Assembly: GCA_016292515.1 (NCBI GenBank)
Contig: JAEDIJ010000014.1
Span: forward strand, 1-44,261
Direction: 5' to 3'
Length of the DNA: 44,261 nucleotides
DNA from: Victivallaceae bacterium
GTDB taxonomy: Bacteria > Verrucomicrobiota > Lentisphaeria > Victivallales > Victivallaceae
Shown here: one piece after another, positions 16,426 through 24,124 of the stretch
Layout: each line of letters begins with the position of its first letter
Position numbering within the stretch: the stretch's first letter is position 1
Notes under the pieces: model-generated
What the model saw: the letters and a program-made list of their open reading frames with translations, nothing else
The model's database searches: none
Told to the model about the DNA's origin: nothing
Translations under genes and position numbers: made by a program

Positions 16426-16449
16426 AAAAACAAGATGATTCTTGTTTTT
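16426..16449 (+). other. Leader hairpin ahead of the MFS gene
   Basis: AAAAACAAGA (16426-16435) and TCTTGTTTTT (16440-16449) form a perfect 10-bp stem with the four-base loop TGAT, ending in five T residues. It has only three G-C pairs, so it would be a weak terminator or leader structure inside the transporter operon's untranslated leader. Confidence 0.5.
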
Positions 16450-16502
16450 CTCCGGATGCGATGTATCGTAAGAAAAGATACAAAAAGACAGGAAATTAGA
16501 AT

Positions 16503-17780
16503 ATGATTTATCCCGCTTTGACGGATGCGCAGATGAAAAAAAGTCAACGCTTTTTCATCGGCTTCAATCTCCTCAACGGCCTGGGCTATATGTGCGTCGG
16601 CGATATGGTGATGACACTGCTCGGCAACCGGCTCGGTTTCCCCGATGTCGTTTTCACCACTTTCGGCGCGTTTTTCAGTTTCGGCTGCATCTGGATCCCG
16701 CTCGGCAAGATCGCCGCGCAGCATTGGGGTGCCGCCCGGACGCAGTCCAATTTCTGGCTGTGGCGCAATCTCGCCTCCATTATGATGGGCAGTTGCGCGA
16801 TTTGGGGATTTTTCGGGCATCTTTATATTGCCATCGCTTTCTTCCTCACGGGCGGATTCCTTTTTTGCGCGTGCCGTTCCGCCGGCGGCGTGATGACCAA
16901 TACGCTGGTCGGCAACATCACGCACGAAAACGAACGCGGCAAACTTCTCGCTTTCGCCTCGATGTCCCACAACATCGTCACGGCATTTGTCATCATCGCG
17001 CTGACCTTGCTGTTGCACCGTGTGGAGCGTTTCGGCAACACGACGGCGATCTGGGCGCTGTTTGCCATCGTCCTTTTCGGTGCGGTGTGCGGCATCCTTT
17101 CCGCGATCTGCATGCGCTGTGTCGATGAGAGCGAATCCATCCGCGAAGCGGCGAAGAAACCGCTGATCACCGACGGGTGGGTGTGTCTGAAAAGTTCCGC
17201 TTTCCGCCGGATGGTGACGGCGCAGATCTGCTTCGCGGTCGCGATGGCGCTGACTTTTTCCATCAATATGCTCGTTTTGAAACGCGGATTCCAGATCTCC
17301 GACAGCATGGCGCTGGCGATCAACTTCCTCGGCAGTCTGCTGAGCGTCGCGCTGGCGCGCCCCGCCGCGTGGCTCGGCGACAAGATCGGTCCCCGCAAAG
17401 GATTGATCGTCGGGTACAGTTTCAATTTCCTGCTCATCCTTTTCTGGCAGCTCGTGCCGGGAGAATTTCACTGGCTCACCGTCGTGATCCTCTTTTTCCT
17501 GACGAGCTGCTGCTCGATGTGCTGCGGCATCTGTCAGGGGCAGTACTTCCTCAAATGCGTTCCCGTCGAGCATCAGCCCTCCGCCGCGACACTGCAATCG
17601 CTCATCAACGGCATTCTGACCGGAGTCATCGTAATGGGACTCACCATGCTTTTGTGGAAAGGCTGCGACTGGATCCTCGGCCCCGAAATTTCAATCGCGC
17701 GCTATCGGCTTTTCGTCCTGCTCGGACTTCCCTTTGTCGCTTTGGGATTCATCGGGATTTGGAGACAAAAAGAGGTGTAA
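16503..17780 (+). CDS. Major facilitator superfamily transporter
   Basis: 425 aa with about 12 hydrophobic segments and a central hydrophilic loop near residues 200-225, the classic MFS 6+6 organisation. Conserved-looking MFS features include the basic loop motif LGDKIGPRKG after TM8. It should sit in the cytoplasmic membrane and import a small solute by ion coupling. Co-transcription with the GH2 enzyme (four bases between genes) suggests a glycoside, possibly a glucuronide, as substrate. AGGAAAT is nine bases before the ATG. The promoter, palindrome and leader hairpin upstream suggest substrate induction. Confidence 0.85.
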   Translation: MIYPALTDAQMKKSQRFFIGFNLLNGLGYMCVGDMVMTLLGNRLGFPDVVFTTFGAFFSFGCIWIPLGKIAAQHWGAARTQSNFWLWRNLASIMMGSCAIWGFFGHLYIAIAFFLTGGFLFCACRSAGGVMTNTLVGNITHENERGKLLAFASMSHNIVTAFVIIALTLLLHRVERFGNTTAIWALFAIVLFGAVCGILSAICMRCVDESESIREAAKKPLITDGWVCLKSSAFRRMVTAQICFAVAMALTFSINMLVLKRGFQISDSMALAINFLGSLLSVALARPAAWLGDKIGPRKGLIVGYSFNFLLILFWQLVPGEFHWLTVVILFFLTSCCSMCCGICQGQYFLKCVPVEHQPSAATLQSLINGILTGVIVMGLTMLLWKGCDWILGPEISIARYRLFVLLGLPFVALGFIGIWRQKEV

Positions 17781-17784
17781 TTTT

Positions 17785-19371
17785 ATGCAAATGAAAGAGA
17801 TACAAGAAATCCAACTGACGGGATTGTGGGATTTCGGCTACTCCGAAACGAAAAAGATCCCCGTCTGCGATGCGGTCGTGACCGTCCCCGCCTGCGCGGA
17901 CGCGCTGGCGCAGAATTTCGGACGCGAGGGCTATGCCGCTTTCCGCAAAAAAGTGAAAATCGGCGGCTTTGTCCGTCTGCGCGTGACGGGCGGTCTCCAC
18001 GTGCGCGTTTTCTGGGATGACCGCGAAGTGGGAGAAAGTTGTCTTGCCTACACCCGCGAAGAATACGATTTCGACGCGGGCGAGGAAAAAGAGCATACGC
18101 TTTTGATCGTCACCGACAATTTCAAGGACGATTCCCCGTCGTCGGTCTTTCGTCCCTATTATGATTTCTACGGCTACAACGGCATTTACGATGTCGTTAC
18201 GATCGAAAGGCTTACGCCGGGAATGATCGACCGCGTCCAAGTGACGCCGCTCGCCCCAAAACCGGGGAGCGTGCGCATCGCGCTTCACGCGGTTTCCCCC
18301 GCCCCCGCCAAAATCGAAATTTCTTTTGACGGGAAACCGGCAAAGCGTTATTCGTGGAGCGATGTCCTGACGCTCGCCGTCCCCGACTGGAAATACTGGT
18401 CGCCCGATTCCCCCCATTTGCACACCGTGGAAGTCAACGGCAGAAAAGCGTCTTTCGGCATCCGTTTTCTCGACTGGCGGGGACGGCGTCTGTTGCTCAA
18501 CGGCAAGCCGCTGAAACTTGTCGGTGTCAACCGCCACGAGGCACATCCGGAATTCGGCGCGGCAACGCCGGAGTCGTTGATTTGGAACGACTTGCTCGCG
18601 ATCAAGCGGCAGGGCTTCAACTTCATCCGCGGCAGCCACTATCCGCAAAAGGAAGTGATGCTCGATATCGCCGACCGCCTCGGCCTGCTCGTCTGGGAAG
18701 AGGCTCTCGGCTGGGGCAACCGGCTCGAAAGCCTCACCGATCCCCTTTTCGCCGCCCGGCAGGAAGAGCAGTGCCGCAAAATGGTGCGCAAAAGTTTCAA
18801 CCACCCCTCGGTCATCCTCTGGGGCTTCCTCAACGAGTGTCAGAGCGATTTCGAGACCGCCCGCCCCCTCGTCTGGAAACTGCGCGACGTGCTCCATCAA
18901 CTCGACGACAGCCGTCCGGTAACTTTTGCCACTTACAAAAATCAGCTTGACAAGTGCATCGCCGATATGGACGTCGTTTCCATCAACACTTATCCCGACT
19001 GGTATGACGACAACCGCACGACCGCAGATTTTTCCGCCATCGGCAGACGTTTGCAGGCACTGTCGGACATCTTCCCCGATAAGCCCTTGATCATCAGCGA
19101 GATCGGATGCGCCGCCCTCTACGGCGATCACAGCGGCTACCGCTGGTCGGAGGAGTATCAATCCGAATACGACACGACCGCCATCCGGGAAATTTTACAG
19201 CGCGACGACTACTCCGGCATTTCCCTGTGGCAGTATTGCGACACCCGCACCTGTCACACCACCCGCAGTATGTTGGGCACCCCCCGCGGCTTCAACAACA
19301 AAGGCCTCGTCAACGAATACCGCTTGCCCAAACTTTCCTGGAAAGCCGTCAAAGAGGTTTTGAAGAAATAA
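17785..19371 (+). CDS. GH2 glycosidase, probable beta-glucuronidase
   Basis: 528 aa from ATG 17785 (AGAGGTG nine bases upstream), with no signal peptide, hence intracellular. Domain order is a jelly-roll sugar-binding domain (about 1-140), an immunoglobulin-like domain and a TIM barrel. The general acid/base is E351 in FLNECQ, the nucleophile is E439 in ISEIG, and NFIRGSHYP is the usual GH2 barrel motif. An N-x-K motif at 504-506 (FNNKG) aligns with the carboxylate-recognising N566/K568 of E. coli beta-glucuronidase, which favours uronic acid substrates over galactosides. GVNRHEAHPEFG is shared by both activities. It would cleave a glycoside imported by the adjacent MFS protein. Slightly shorter than UidA (about 600). 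Confidence 0.85.
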   Translation: MQMKEIQEIQLTGLWDFGYSETKKIPVCDAVVTVPACADALAQNFGREGYAAFRKKVKIGGFVRLRVTGGLHVRVFWDDREVGESCLAYTREEYDFDAGEEKEHTLLIVTDNFKDDSPSSVFRPYYDFYGYNGIYDVVTIERLTPGMIDRVQVTPLAPKPGSVRIALHAVSPAPAKIEISFDGKPAKRYSWSDVLTLAVPDWKYWSPDSPHLHTVEVNGRKASFGIRFLDWRGRRLLLNGKPLKLVGVNRHEAHPEFGAATPESLIWNDLLAIKRQGFNFIRGSHYPQKEVMLDIADRLGLLVWEEALGWGNRLESLTDPLFAARQEEQCRKMVRKSFNHPSVILWGFLNECQSDFETARPLVWKLRDVLHQLDDSRPVTFATYKNQLDKCIADMDVVSINTYPDWYDDNRTTADFSAIGRRLQALSDIFPDKPLIISEIGCAALYGDHSGYRWSEEYQSEYDTTAIREILQRDDYSGISLWQYCDTRTCHTTRSMLGTPRGFNNKGLVNEYRLPKLSWKAVKEVLKK

Positions 19372-19384
19372 AAGCGAATGGGAG

Positions 19385-19414
19385 CAAGAGGGCCGCTCAC
19401 GCCGCGCCCTCTTG
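19385..19414 (+). terminator. Terminator-like hairpin after the GH2 gene
   Basis: A 9-bp perfect stem (CAAGAGGGC/GCCCTCTTG) with a 12-base loop, extended by GGAG/CTCC further out. No T-run follows, so it may stall polymerase or protect the 3' end rather than act as a classical terminator. It is part of element A. Confidence 0.4.
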
Positions 19415-19674
19415 ACTCCCAACGCGCCCGCCACAGGCGGGATCTGTACCCTGCCGCAGATATTTGCGGAATTTACGCTTTGTCCGCCCTCTAAACGAAT
19501 GTCCCCGCAAATCTCCGCGGGCTCGTCTGTTTGTTACTGCAAACCGACCTGCGTCCCACGCGGGCTAATGCTTCGCTCTGCCGCTCCGCCCGTCCGACTG
19601 CCCGATGGACGACACTCCCAACGCCAATGTTCGTCTCGCGGACGCTCTCCGCGAAAATTGCGAGGCGATGGGAA

Positions 19675-19830
19675 TGTTGAGAGTTGTGGGAATTGTGGGA
19701 TTTGTGAGATAAGACAAACCTGCGAAGTCTGACACAAAACGCAAGTTGCAACTCTTACGTCAGAGATTGCAGGCGAGAGCGTACTGTCCCAAATCTCCCA
19801 CGACTCCCAATCCTCACAAAAATCCCACCG
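19675..19830. repeat. Nested palindrome core of element A
   Basis: Outer arms 19675-19713 and 19788-19830 are imperfectly complementary (TTGTGGGA-type against TCCCACGA-type repeats). Inside them CCTGC (19719) pairs with GCAGG (19769) and CTGAC (19729) pairs with GTCAG (19759). The innermost part contains AGTTGCAACT. The same nesting is kept in the inverted copy and, more diverged, in the element at 15997-16291. Confidence 0.55.
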
Positions 19831-19921
19831 TATCACGTCCGTTTTGTCCGTTAATGTCGGTTTTGTCCGTAAAAGTCCGTCAAGGATCACAACGCAGTTG
19901 CACTGCCGCTTGCTTTTTTTG

Positions 19922-20386
19922 TACACCGGAGTTATATTTTATTGTAATGAGCATTCTCGATTGCAGGAATGATTTCATTTGTTGTTTGAAAACCGATATA
20001 TTTCAGCAAATGCGCGAGAAACCGACCAAGTTCAAAAAGTATTTGCTACGATTTCAGGTGAAATGTATCCGGTGAGGCGTTGTGTCTACGTCTTGCCGGG
20101 CGCTTCTATGCATGTCGTAGCCGGTTCTTGGTCGGACCTCTCGCGCAATGCGTGGGAGCGTTCGGCTTTTTTATGCCCCTCTCCCGCGCGGCAGGTTTCC
20201 GCGCCCCCTTGGAAAATCAATCATTATTCTCTTACGCGCCGCGAAATCCTGCATCGGATTTCGTATTTTTTTCAAAAAAAGTGTAAGATTTTTTCAAAAT
20301 TGATAAGTCGGATAAAAAAGATAACAGCGATCTGTTTGGGCTTTTGCCGCAGGTGGCAAAAAATTATAACATAGGAAGGAGAAAGT
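19922..20386. other. Gene-free spacer before the zinc-ribbon gene
   Basis: About 465 bases, more A+T-rich than the genes around. A GTATTTTTTTCAAAAAAAGTG block at 20262-20287 is also found beside the tails of elements C and D. The hairpin TTTTGCC/GGCAAAA (20342-20348 with 20355-20361) stands just before the ribosome-binding site of the next gene. The frame 19979-20374 looks like no known protein. Nothing else is recognisable. Confidence 0.4.
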
Positions 20387-21364
20387 ATGGTCGTTTCCTG
20401 TCCAAAGTGTGGAACTCAATACGAAATTGAGAAATCCGGTCGCTATGAGTGTGAATGCGGATGTGCGTTTGATGCCGAGGTGCCTATTCGAAAAGCAAAC
20501 GAGACCCGGAACGACTCGGAAGGCTCGTTTTCACAGTGCGATACTTCGTCCACTTCAGACACAAAAATTTGTCCGTTTTGTGGAAAAATCATTAAAAGAG
20601 CTGCAACTATGTGCCGTTTTTGCAACAACTCGTTATCACAACTTGTCGTGATGTGTGAAGAATGTGGTTCTTTCATAAAATTTACTCCCGAAAATTTAGG
20701 AAAAAAAATGACGTGTCCCGCCTGTGGGGAACTTCTGCTGGTACAACCAGCCAAAGATAGAATATGCCCCTGTTGCGGAGAAACTGTTAAATTTGAAGCA
20801 AAAGTGTGCAAATTTTGCCACGCTTCATTGCCGCCGCTTGACATTATCGATCTCCGAGGGGGAAGGATTGAGAAAAGCGTTCCTCTGCAGGGCGGGTGTG
20901 CGCTTCCTGTTTCCGATTTGTCGCTTAAAGACAAAATGTCGAAGTTATGGGCGAATTTAAAGCTTTGGGCTATTCTAGGGCTTGCTAGTTTGCCCTTTGC
21001 ATATTTTGGGGTTCCGCTTATATTTACTGCTGTCGCGGTGGTGTTTTTTTGCATTTATCTTTACCAACTGCTGGAGTGCTATTGGCGTTATGTGGGACCG
21101 GAAAAAGGATATACTTCCGGACAAATGGCGGGCTTTAATTTTATTCCCTTTTTTAACCTTTATTGGATTTTTGTTTGCTATGGGAAGCTTGTTCGCAAGA
21201 TTAACCAAGCCAATGCCAACGCGGTGAATGAATCATATGCCATGATGTATTGTATTTCAATGTTTCTAACCGGCATTCCTATTGTGGGACTGATTTTTAA
21301 CGTTGTGATGTTTTTTATTTTGCATTCTCAACTTAACCAAGCGTTTGTTGGCGACCAACGATAA
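20387..21364 (+). CDS. Zinc-ribbon membrane protein
   Basis: 325 aa with four Cys-rich ribbons in the first 150 residues: CPKCGTQYE ... CECGC, CPFCG ... CRFC, CEECG ... CPACG, and CPCCG ... CKFC. These are the CxxC pairs that bind structural zinc. About three or four membrane segments follow (WAILGLASLPFAYFGVPLIF, FIPFFNLYWIFVCY, GIPIVGLIFNVVMFFI). The C-terminal part resembles small bacterial membrane proteins with an IPFFNLYW motif but no assigned function. A strong AGGAAGGAGA ribosome-binding site sets the start. It is clearly more A+T-rich than its neighbours and sits between two repeat elements, so recent acquisition is plausible. Function unknown. Confidence 0.8.
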   Translation: MVVSCPKCGTQYEIEKSGRYECECGCAFDAEVPIRKANETRNDSEGSFSQCDTSSTSDTKICPFCGKIIKRAATMCRFCNNSLSQLVVMCEECGSFIKFTPENLGKKMTCPACGELLLVQPAKDRICPCCGETVKFEAKVCKFCHASLPPLDIIDLRGGRIEKSVPLQGGCALPVSDLSLKDKMSKLWANLKLWAILGLASLPFAYFGVPLIFTAVAVVFFCIYLYQLLECYWRYVGPEKGYTSGQMAGFNFIPFFNLYWIFVCYGKLVRKINQANANAVNESYAMMYCISMFLTGIPIVGLIFNVVMFFILHSQLNQAFVGDQR

Positions 21365-21533
21365 TATGCAGAGGTGCGTGGTTTATTATCTCCGATATCC
21401 TTTTGCTCTCTGTGATTAAAATCTTTAGTTGCGCTTATGGTTGCGTTGCAGTATTGCCGATGATTTTTGTCATACTGTCGGGAATCTGTGCGATCCGAAA
21501 CGCGAAGCGCGGTTGACCGAAACGTTTTTTTCG

Positions 21534-21581
21534 GCAAGCGGCAATTTTTCCAATTTGGAAAAAATTGCCGCTTGCTTTTTT
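21534..21581 (+). terminator. Strong rho-independent terminator
   Basis: An 18-bp stem with a single bulged base, 21534-21551 with 21557-21575 (GCAAGCGGCAATTTTTCC and its complement), a five-base loop, then six T residues. It is about 170 bases downstream of the zinc-ribbon gene. Its right arm GCCGCTTGCTTTTTT is the same sequence as the tail of elements A and C. Confidence 0.75.
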
Positions 21582-21698
21582 GTATTTTTTCAAAAAAGTG
21601 CAAGAAAAATCCGCAAATATCTGCGGCAGGTACAGATCCCGCCTCTGGCGGGCGCTTGGGGAGTCAAGAGGGCGCGGCGTGAGCGCCCCCTTGTGCCC
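21582..21698 (-). mobile_element. Partial repeat element, internally deleted (element D)
   Basis: After the tail-like GTATTTTTTCAAAAAAGTGC comes a reverse-oriented left module: complements of CCGCAGATATTTGCGG, the CCCGCC/GGCGGG hairpin, and a diverged AAGAGGG hairpin ending at 21698. The whole central part of elements A and C is missing. It fills the space between the terminator at 21534 and the promoter at 21737. Confidence 0.65.
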
Positions 21699-21736
21699 AA
21701 TCGGCAAAGAATTCCGGTATCCGTACCCGACTCCGT

Positions 21737-21765
21737 TTGATTTACTACCGGAGATATGCTATATT
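21737..21765 (+). promoter_or_regulatory. Promoter of the sialate O-acetylesterase family gene
   Basis: TTGATT (21737-21742), 17-base spacer, TATATT (21760-21765). The ATG at 21800 follows about 28 bases after the predicted start. Confidence 0.75.
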
Positions 21766-21799
21766 TCAAACAAATGTTGCAAATTATCGGGAGATTTTT

Positions 21800-23836
21800 A
21801 TGCTTGCTTTGGATCATAATGTCGAACAACCCTCGGCGACGGCGGCGATATCCGCGGATGCGCCGCTTCGTCTGGACGGGTATTTCTGCTCGCACGCGGT
21901 ATTGGAACGCGACGCGGTCATTCCGGTTTCCGGATATGCCGCGCCGGATACGGTCGTCGAAGTCGATTTCTGCGGCGTGACAGCGCGTGCGGTCGCCGCG
22001 CCCGACGGGCGTTTCACCGTCAATCTGCCGCCGATGCCGGCGGCGCGGGATCAGCGGCTCCGCGTGACCAACGGCAAAAACGAAATTTGTCTTGACGACG
22101 TTTCCGTCGGCGAGGTCTATCTCGTTGCGGGGCAATCCAATATCCAGTTTTCGCTCGCGGATTCCCAGCCCGGAGCGGAAGCGGCGAGCGACGCGGATTT
22201 CGCCGCGTTGCGGTATTTCAAGATACCGCCCAAAAGTTACTACGGCAAACAGCATACGCTCCGCGGTGAATGGCGGAAAATTTCACGTCAGGACGTCGCG
22301 ATGCTTTCCGGCTGCGGATTCTTTTTCGGCAACGCCGTCGCCAAGGGCGCCGGCATTCCGGTCGGGATCATCGACGCGAGTTTAGGCGGCATCAATCTGG
22401 AAAGTTGGGTCAGCCGCGAAACGCTGCTCGGGCATCCGGCATACCGTCAGGAATTGCTCGATTACGAAAAGGCCGTTTCGTTCGGTTGGACGGCAAGCAA
22501 CGGCAAACTCCCCGATCTCAACGACAAGATCAATCAGGGACTGCAAAAACTTTTCCCCGAAGTCCCCGACGACGGCAAATTCGAGGCGGGTTGGGCAAAG
22601 GAAAACTTCGACGACGGCGACTGGGACAAAATGCTTCTGCCCGACAGTTGGACGGAGGCAGGGCACAATCACGCCGGGATTTTCTGGTTCCGCCGCACGG
22701 TCGATATCCCGCAAGCGTGGGCAAATCAGGAATTGGAACTTCATCTCGGCGCGATCGACAAGTCCGACAAAGTCTATTTCAACGGCACTTTTGTCGGCGG
22801 GATGGGCAATTCCTGCTTGTGGGACTACTGGGCGACCCGCCGCGTTTATCCCGTCCCCGCCGCGCTGGTCAAAGCCGGAAGCAATCAGATCACGATCCAG
22901 GCGGGTTCGATGGCGAGCATCTGCACCGACGGCGGCGTTGTCGGCCCCGCAGAAGAAATGTACCTTGTCCGCAAAGCCGCGCCGCAGGCGGAAAAGATCC
23001 CGCTTGCGGGCGAGTGGCGTTACCGCGAAACGCTGGATGCCGGCACGATCGGAATGACTTTTATGCGCACGTTGGGCGCGGGCGCGCCCCAGTCGCTGCA
23101 TATGCTTTACGACAATATGATCTATCCGCTTGCAGGGATCCCGATGCGGGGCGTCCTCTGGTATCAGGGCGAAGCCAATGCCATTTGTATGGCAAAGCAC
23201 TATGAAACTCTGCTGCGCGCGATGCTGAATGACTGGCGTCGCACCCTCGGCGATCCGGAACTCGAATTTTTCATCATCCAGTTGCCGGATTACCACAACC
23301 CTCACTATTTCGCCCCCTTTAATCAATGGACTTTGATCCGCGAAGCGCAAAACCGCGTGGCGCAGGAAGATCCTTTCGCCGACTGCATCGTCACGTTGGG
23401 GTATGGCGACGTCGTGGAATTGCATCCCCGCAACAAAAAAGCCGTCGCCGAAGCCGCCGCGCGTTGCGCGCTCGCCCGTCTCCGCGGCGAAACGCCGCCA
23501 TCCGGTCCCGCTTTTGAAAAAATGACGCTTCAAAATGACGCGCTCGAAGTCTCTTTTACGGGCGGAAAACTTCCCGCGATCGGCACGCCGATCCCCGGCT
23601 TCGCCGTCGCCGGCAAGGACGGCAAGGCTTTTATCGCACACGCCGAAGTGATCGCCGAAAATATCATCCGCGTTTCCGCCCCCGATGTTTCACGCCCCGT
23701 TTTCCTCTGGTATGCGTGGGCGGGCAATCCGCGCGAAACGGGGCTCCAAAGCCTCGACGGCATCAAGGCGTCCCCTTTCCGCGCCGCGTTGAACGATTCC
23801 CCGGAAAAAGCGACGGCGTTTAATCTGATCCCGTAG
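21800..23836 (+). CDS. Sialate O-acetylesterase family protein
   Basis: 678 aa from ATG 21800 (GGGAGA upstream). The N-terminal beta domain (GYFCSHAVLERDAVIPVSGYA) is the usual lead-in of this family. The SGNH-like hydrolase core starts with VAGQSN, so S113 is the nucleophile, and GYGDVVELHPRNKK near residue 550 supplies the His. A jelly-roll domain (about 275-395, FWFRRTVDIPQ ... LHLGAIDKSDKVYFNG) is inserted in the core, as in related bacterial esterases. The family removes acetyl groups from sialic acids or from plant xylan-type sugars. There is no signal peptide, so it may act on imported sugars inside the cell. The stop codon is followed after 24 bases by element B. Confidence 0.85.
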   Translation: MLALDHNVEQPSATAAISADAPLRLDGYFCSHAVLERDAVIPVSGYAAPDTVVEVDFCGVTARAVAAPDGRFTVNLPPMPAARDQRLRVTNGKNEICLDDVSVGEVYLVAGQSNIQFSLADSQPGAEAASDADFAALRYFKIPPKSYYGKQHTLRGEWRKISRQDVAMLSGCGFFFGNAVAKGAGIPVGIIDASLGGINLESWVSRETLLGHPAYRQELLDYEKAVSFGWTASNGKLPDLNDKINQGLQKLFPEVPDDGKFEAGWAKENFDDGDWDKMLLPDSWTEAGHNHAGIFWFRRTVDIPQAWANQELELHLGAIDKSDKVYFNGTFVGGMGNSCLWDYWATRRVYPVPAALVKAGSNQITIQAGSMASICTDGGVVGPAEEMYLVRKAAPQAEKIPLAGEWRYRETLDAGTIGMTFMRTLGAGAPQSLHMLYDNMIYPLAGIPMRGVLWYQGEANAICMAKHYETLLRAMLNDWRRTLGDPELEFFIIQLPDYHNPHYFAPFNQWTLIREAQNRVAQEDPFADCIVTLGYGDVVELHPRNKKAVAEAAARCALARLRGETPPSGPAFEKMTLQNDALEVSFTGGKLPAIGTPIPGFAVAGKDGKAFIAHAEVIAENIIRVSAPDVSRPVFLWYAWAGNPRETGLQSLDGIKASPFRAALNDSPEKATAFNLIP

Positions 23837-23860
23837 GTCGGAGAGGAGACCAACGGGATC

Positions 23861-24110
23861 GGAGCAAGAGGGCCGCTCACGCCGCGCCCTCTTGACTCCC
23901 AACGCGCCCGCCACAGGCGGGATCTGTACCTTGCCGCAGATATTTGCGGAATTTGCGTTTTGTCCGCGCTCCAAACGAATGTCCCCGCAAATCTCTGCGG
24001 TCGTCTATATTTGTTACTGCAAATAAACCTGCGTCCCACGCGGGCTAATGCTACGCGCTTTCGCGCTCCGCCCGCCCGACTGCCCGATGATCGACACTCC
24101 CCGCGACGAT
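23861..24110 (+). mobile_element. Repeat element flanked by 8-bp direct repeats (element B)
   Basis: A 250-base copy of the left module (matching 19381-19617 and the complement of 26265-26514, around 90% by eye). Similarity to the other copies starts exactly at GGAGCAAGAG (23861) and stops exactly at 24110. The 8-mer ACGGGATC stands immediately outside both edges, at 23853-23860 and 24111-24118, as expected of a target-site duplication. The right duplicate overlaps the stop codon of the S9 peptidase gene. It contains no transposase, so it would be moved in trans. Confidence 0.7.
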
Positions 24111-24124
24111 ACGGGATCATCGGG
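24083..24124. repeat. Hairpin across the element B edge and the S9 peptidase stop codon
   Basis: CCCGATGATC (24083-24092) and GATCATCGGG (24115-24124) form a perfect 10-bp stem with a 22-base loop, made partly of element B and partly of the peptidase gene's last codons. It could serve as a 3'-end structure for the peptidase transcript. There is no T-run. Confidence 0.5.

Larger units (their letters stand above)
19381..19921 (+). mobile_element. Full-length intergenic repeat element (element A)
   Basis: About 540 bases that recur in inverted orientation at 25983-26514, close to 90% identical by eye. Three modules can be seen. The left module (19381-19617) contains three hairpins, among them CAAGAGGGC/GCCCTCTTG (19385-19393 with 19406-19414) and CCCGCC/GGCGGG. 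The central module (19618-19830) is a nested palindrome. The right tail ends in GCCGCTTGCTTTTTTTGTA. It begins nine bases after the GH2 stop codon. ORFs within it are conserved only as far as the DNA is. Probably a non-autonomous mobile element or a structured-RNA repeat. Confidence 0.75.

Noticed and set aside
19979..20374. 131-codon frame in the spacer before the zinc-ribbon gene
   Set aside because: No motif, no ribosome-binding site, and it runs through a poly-T/poly-A repeat block.
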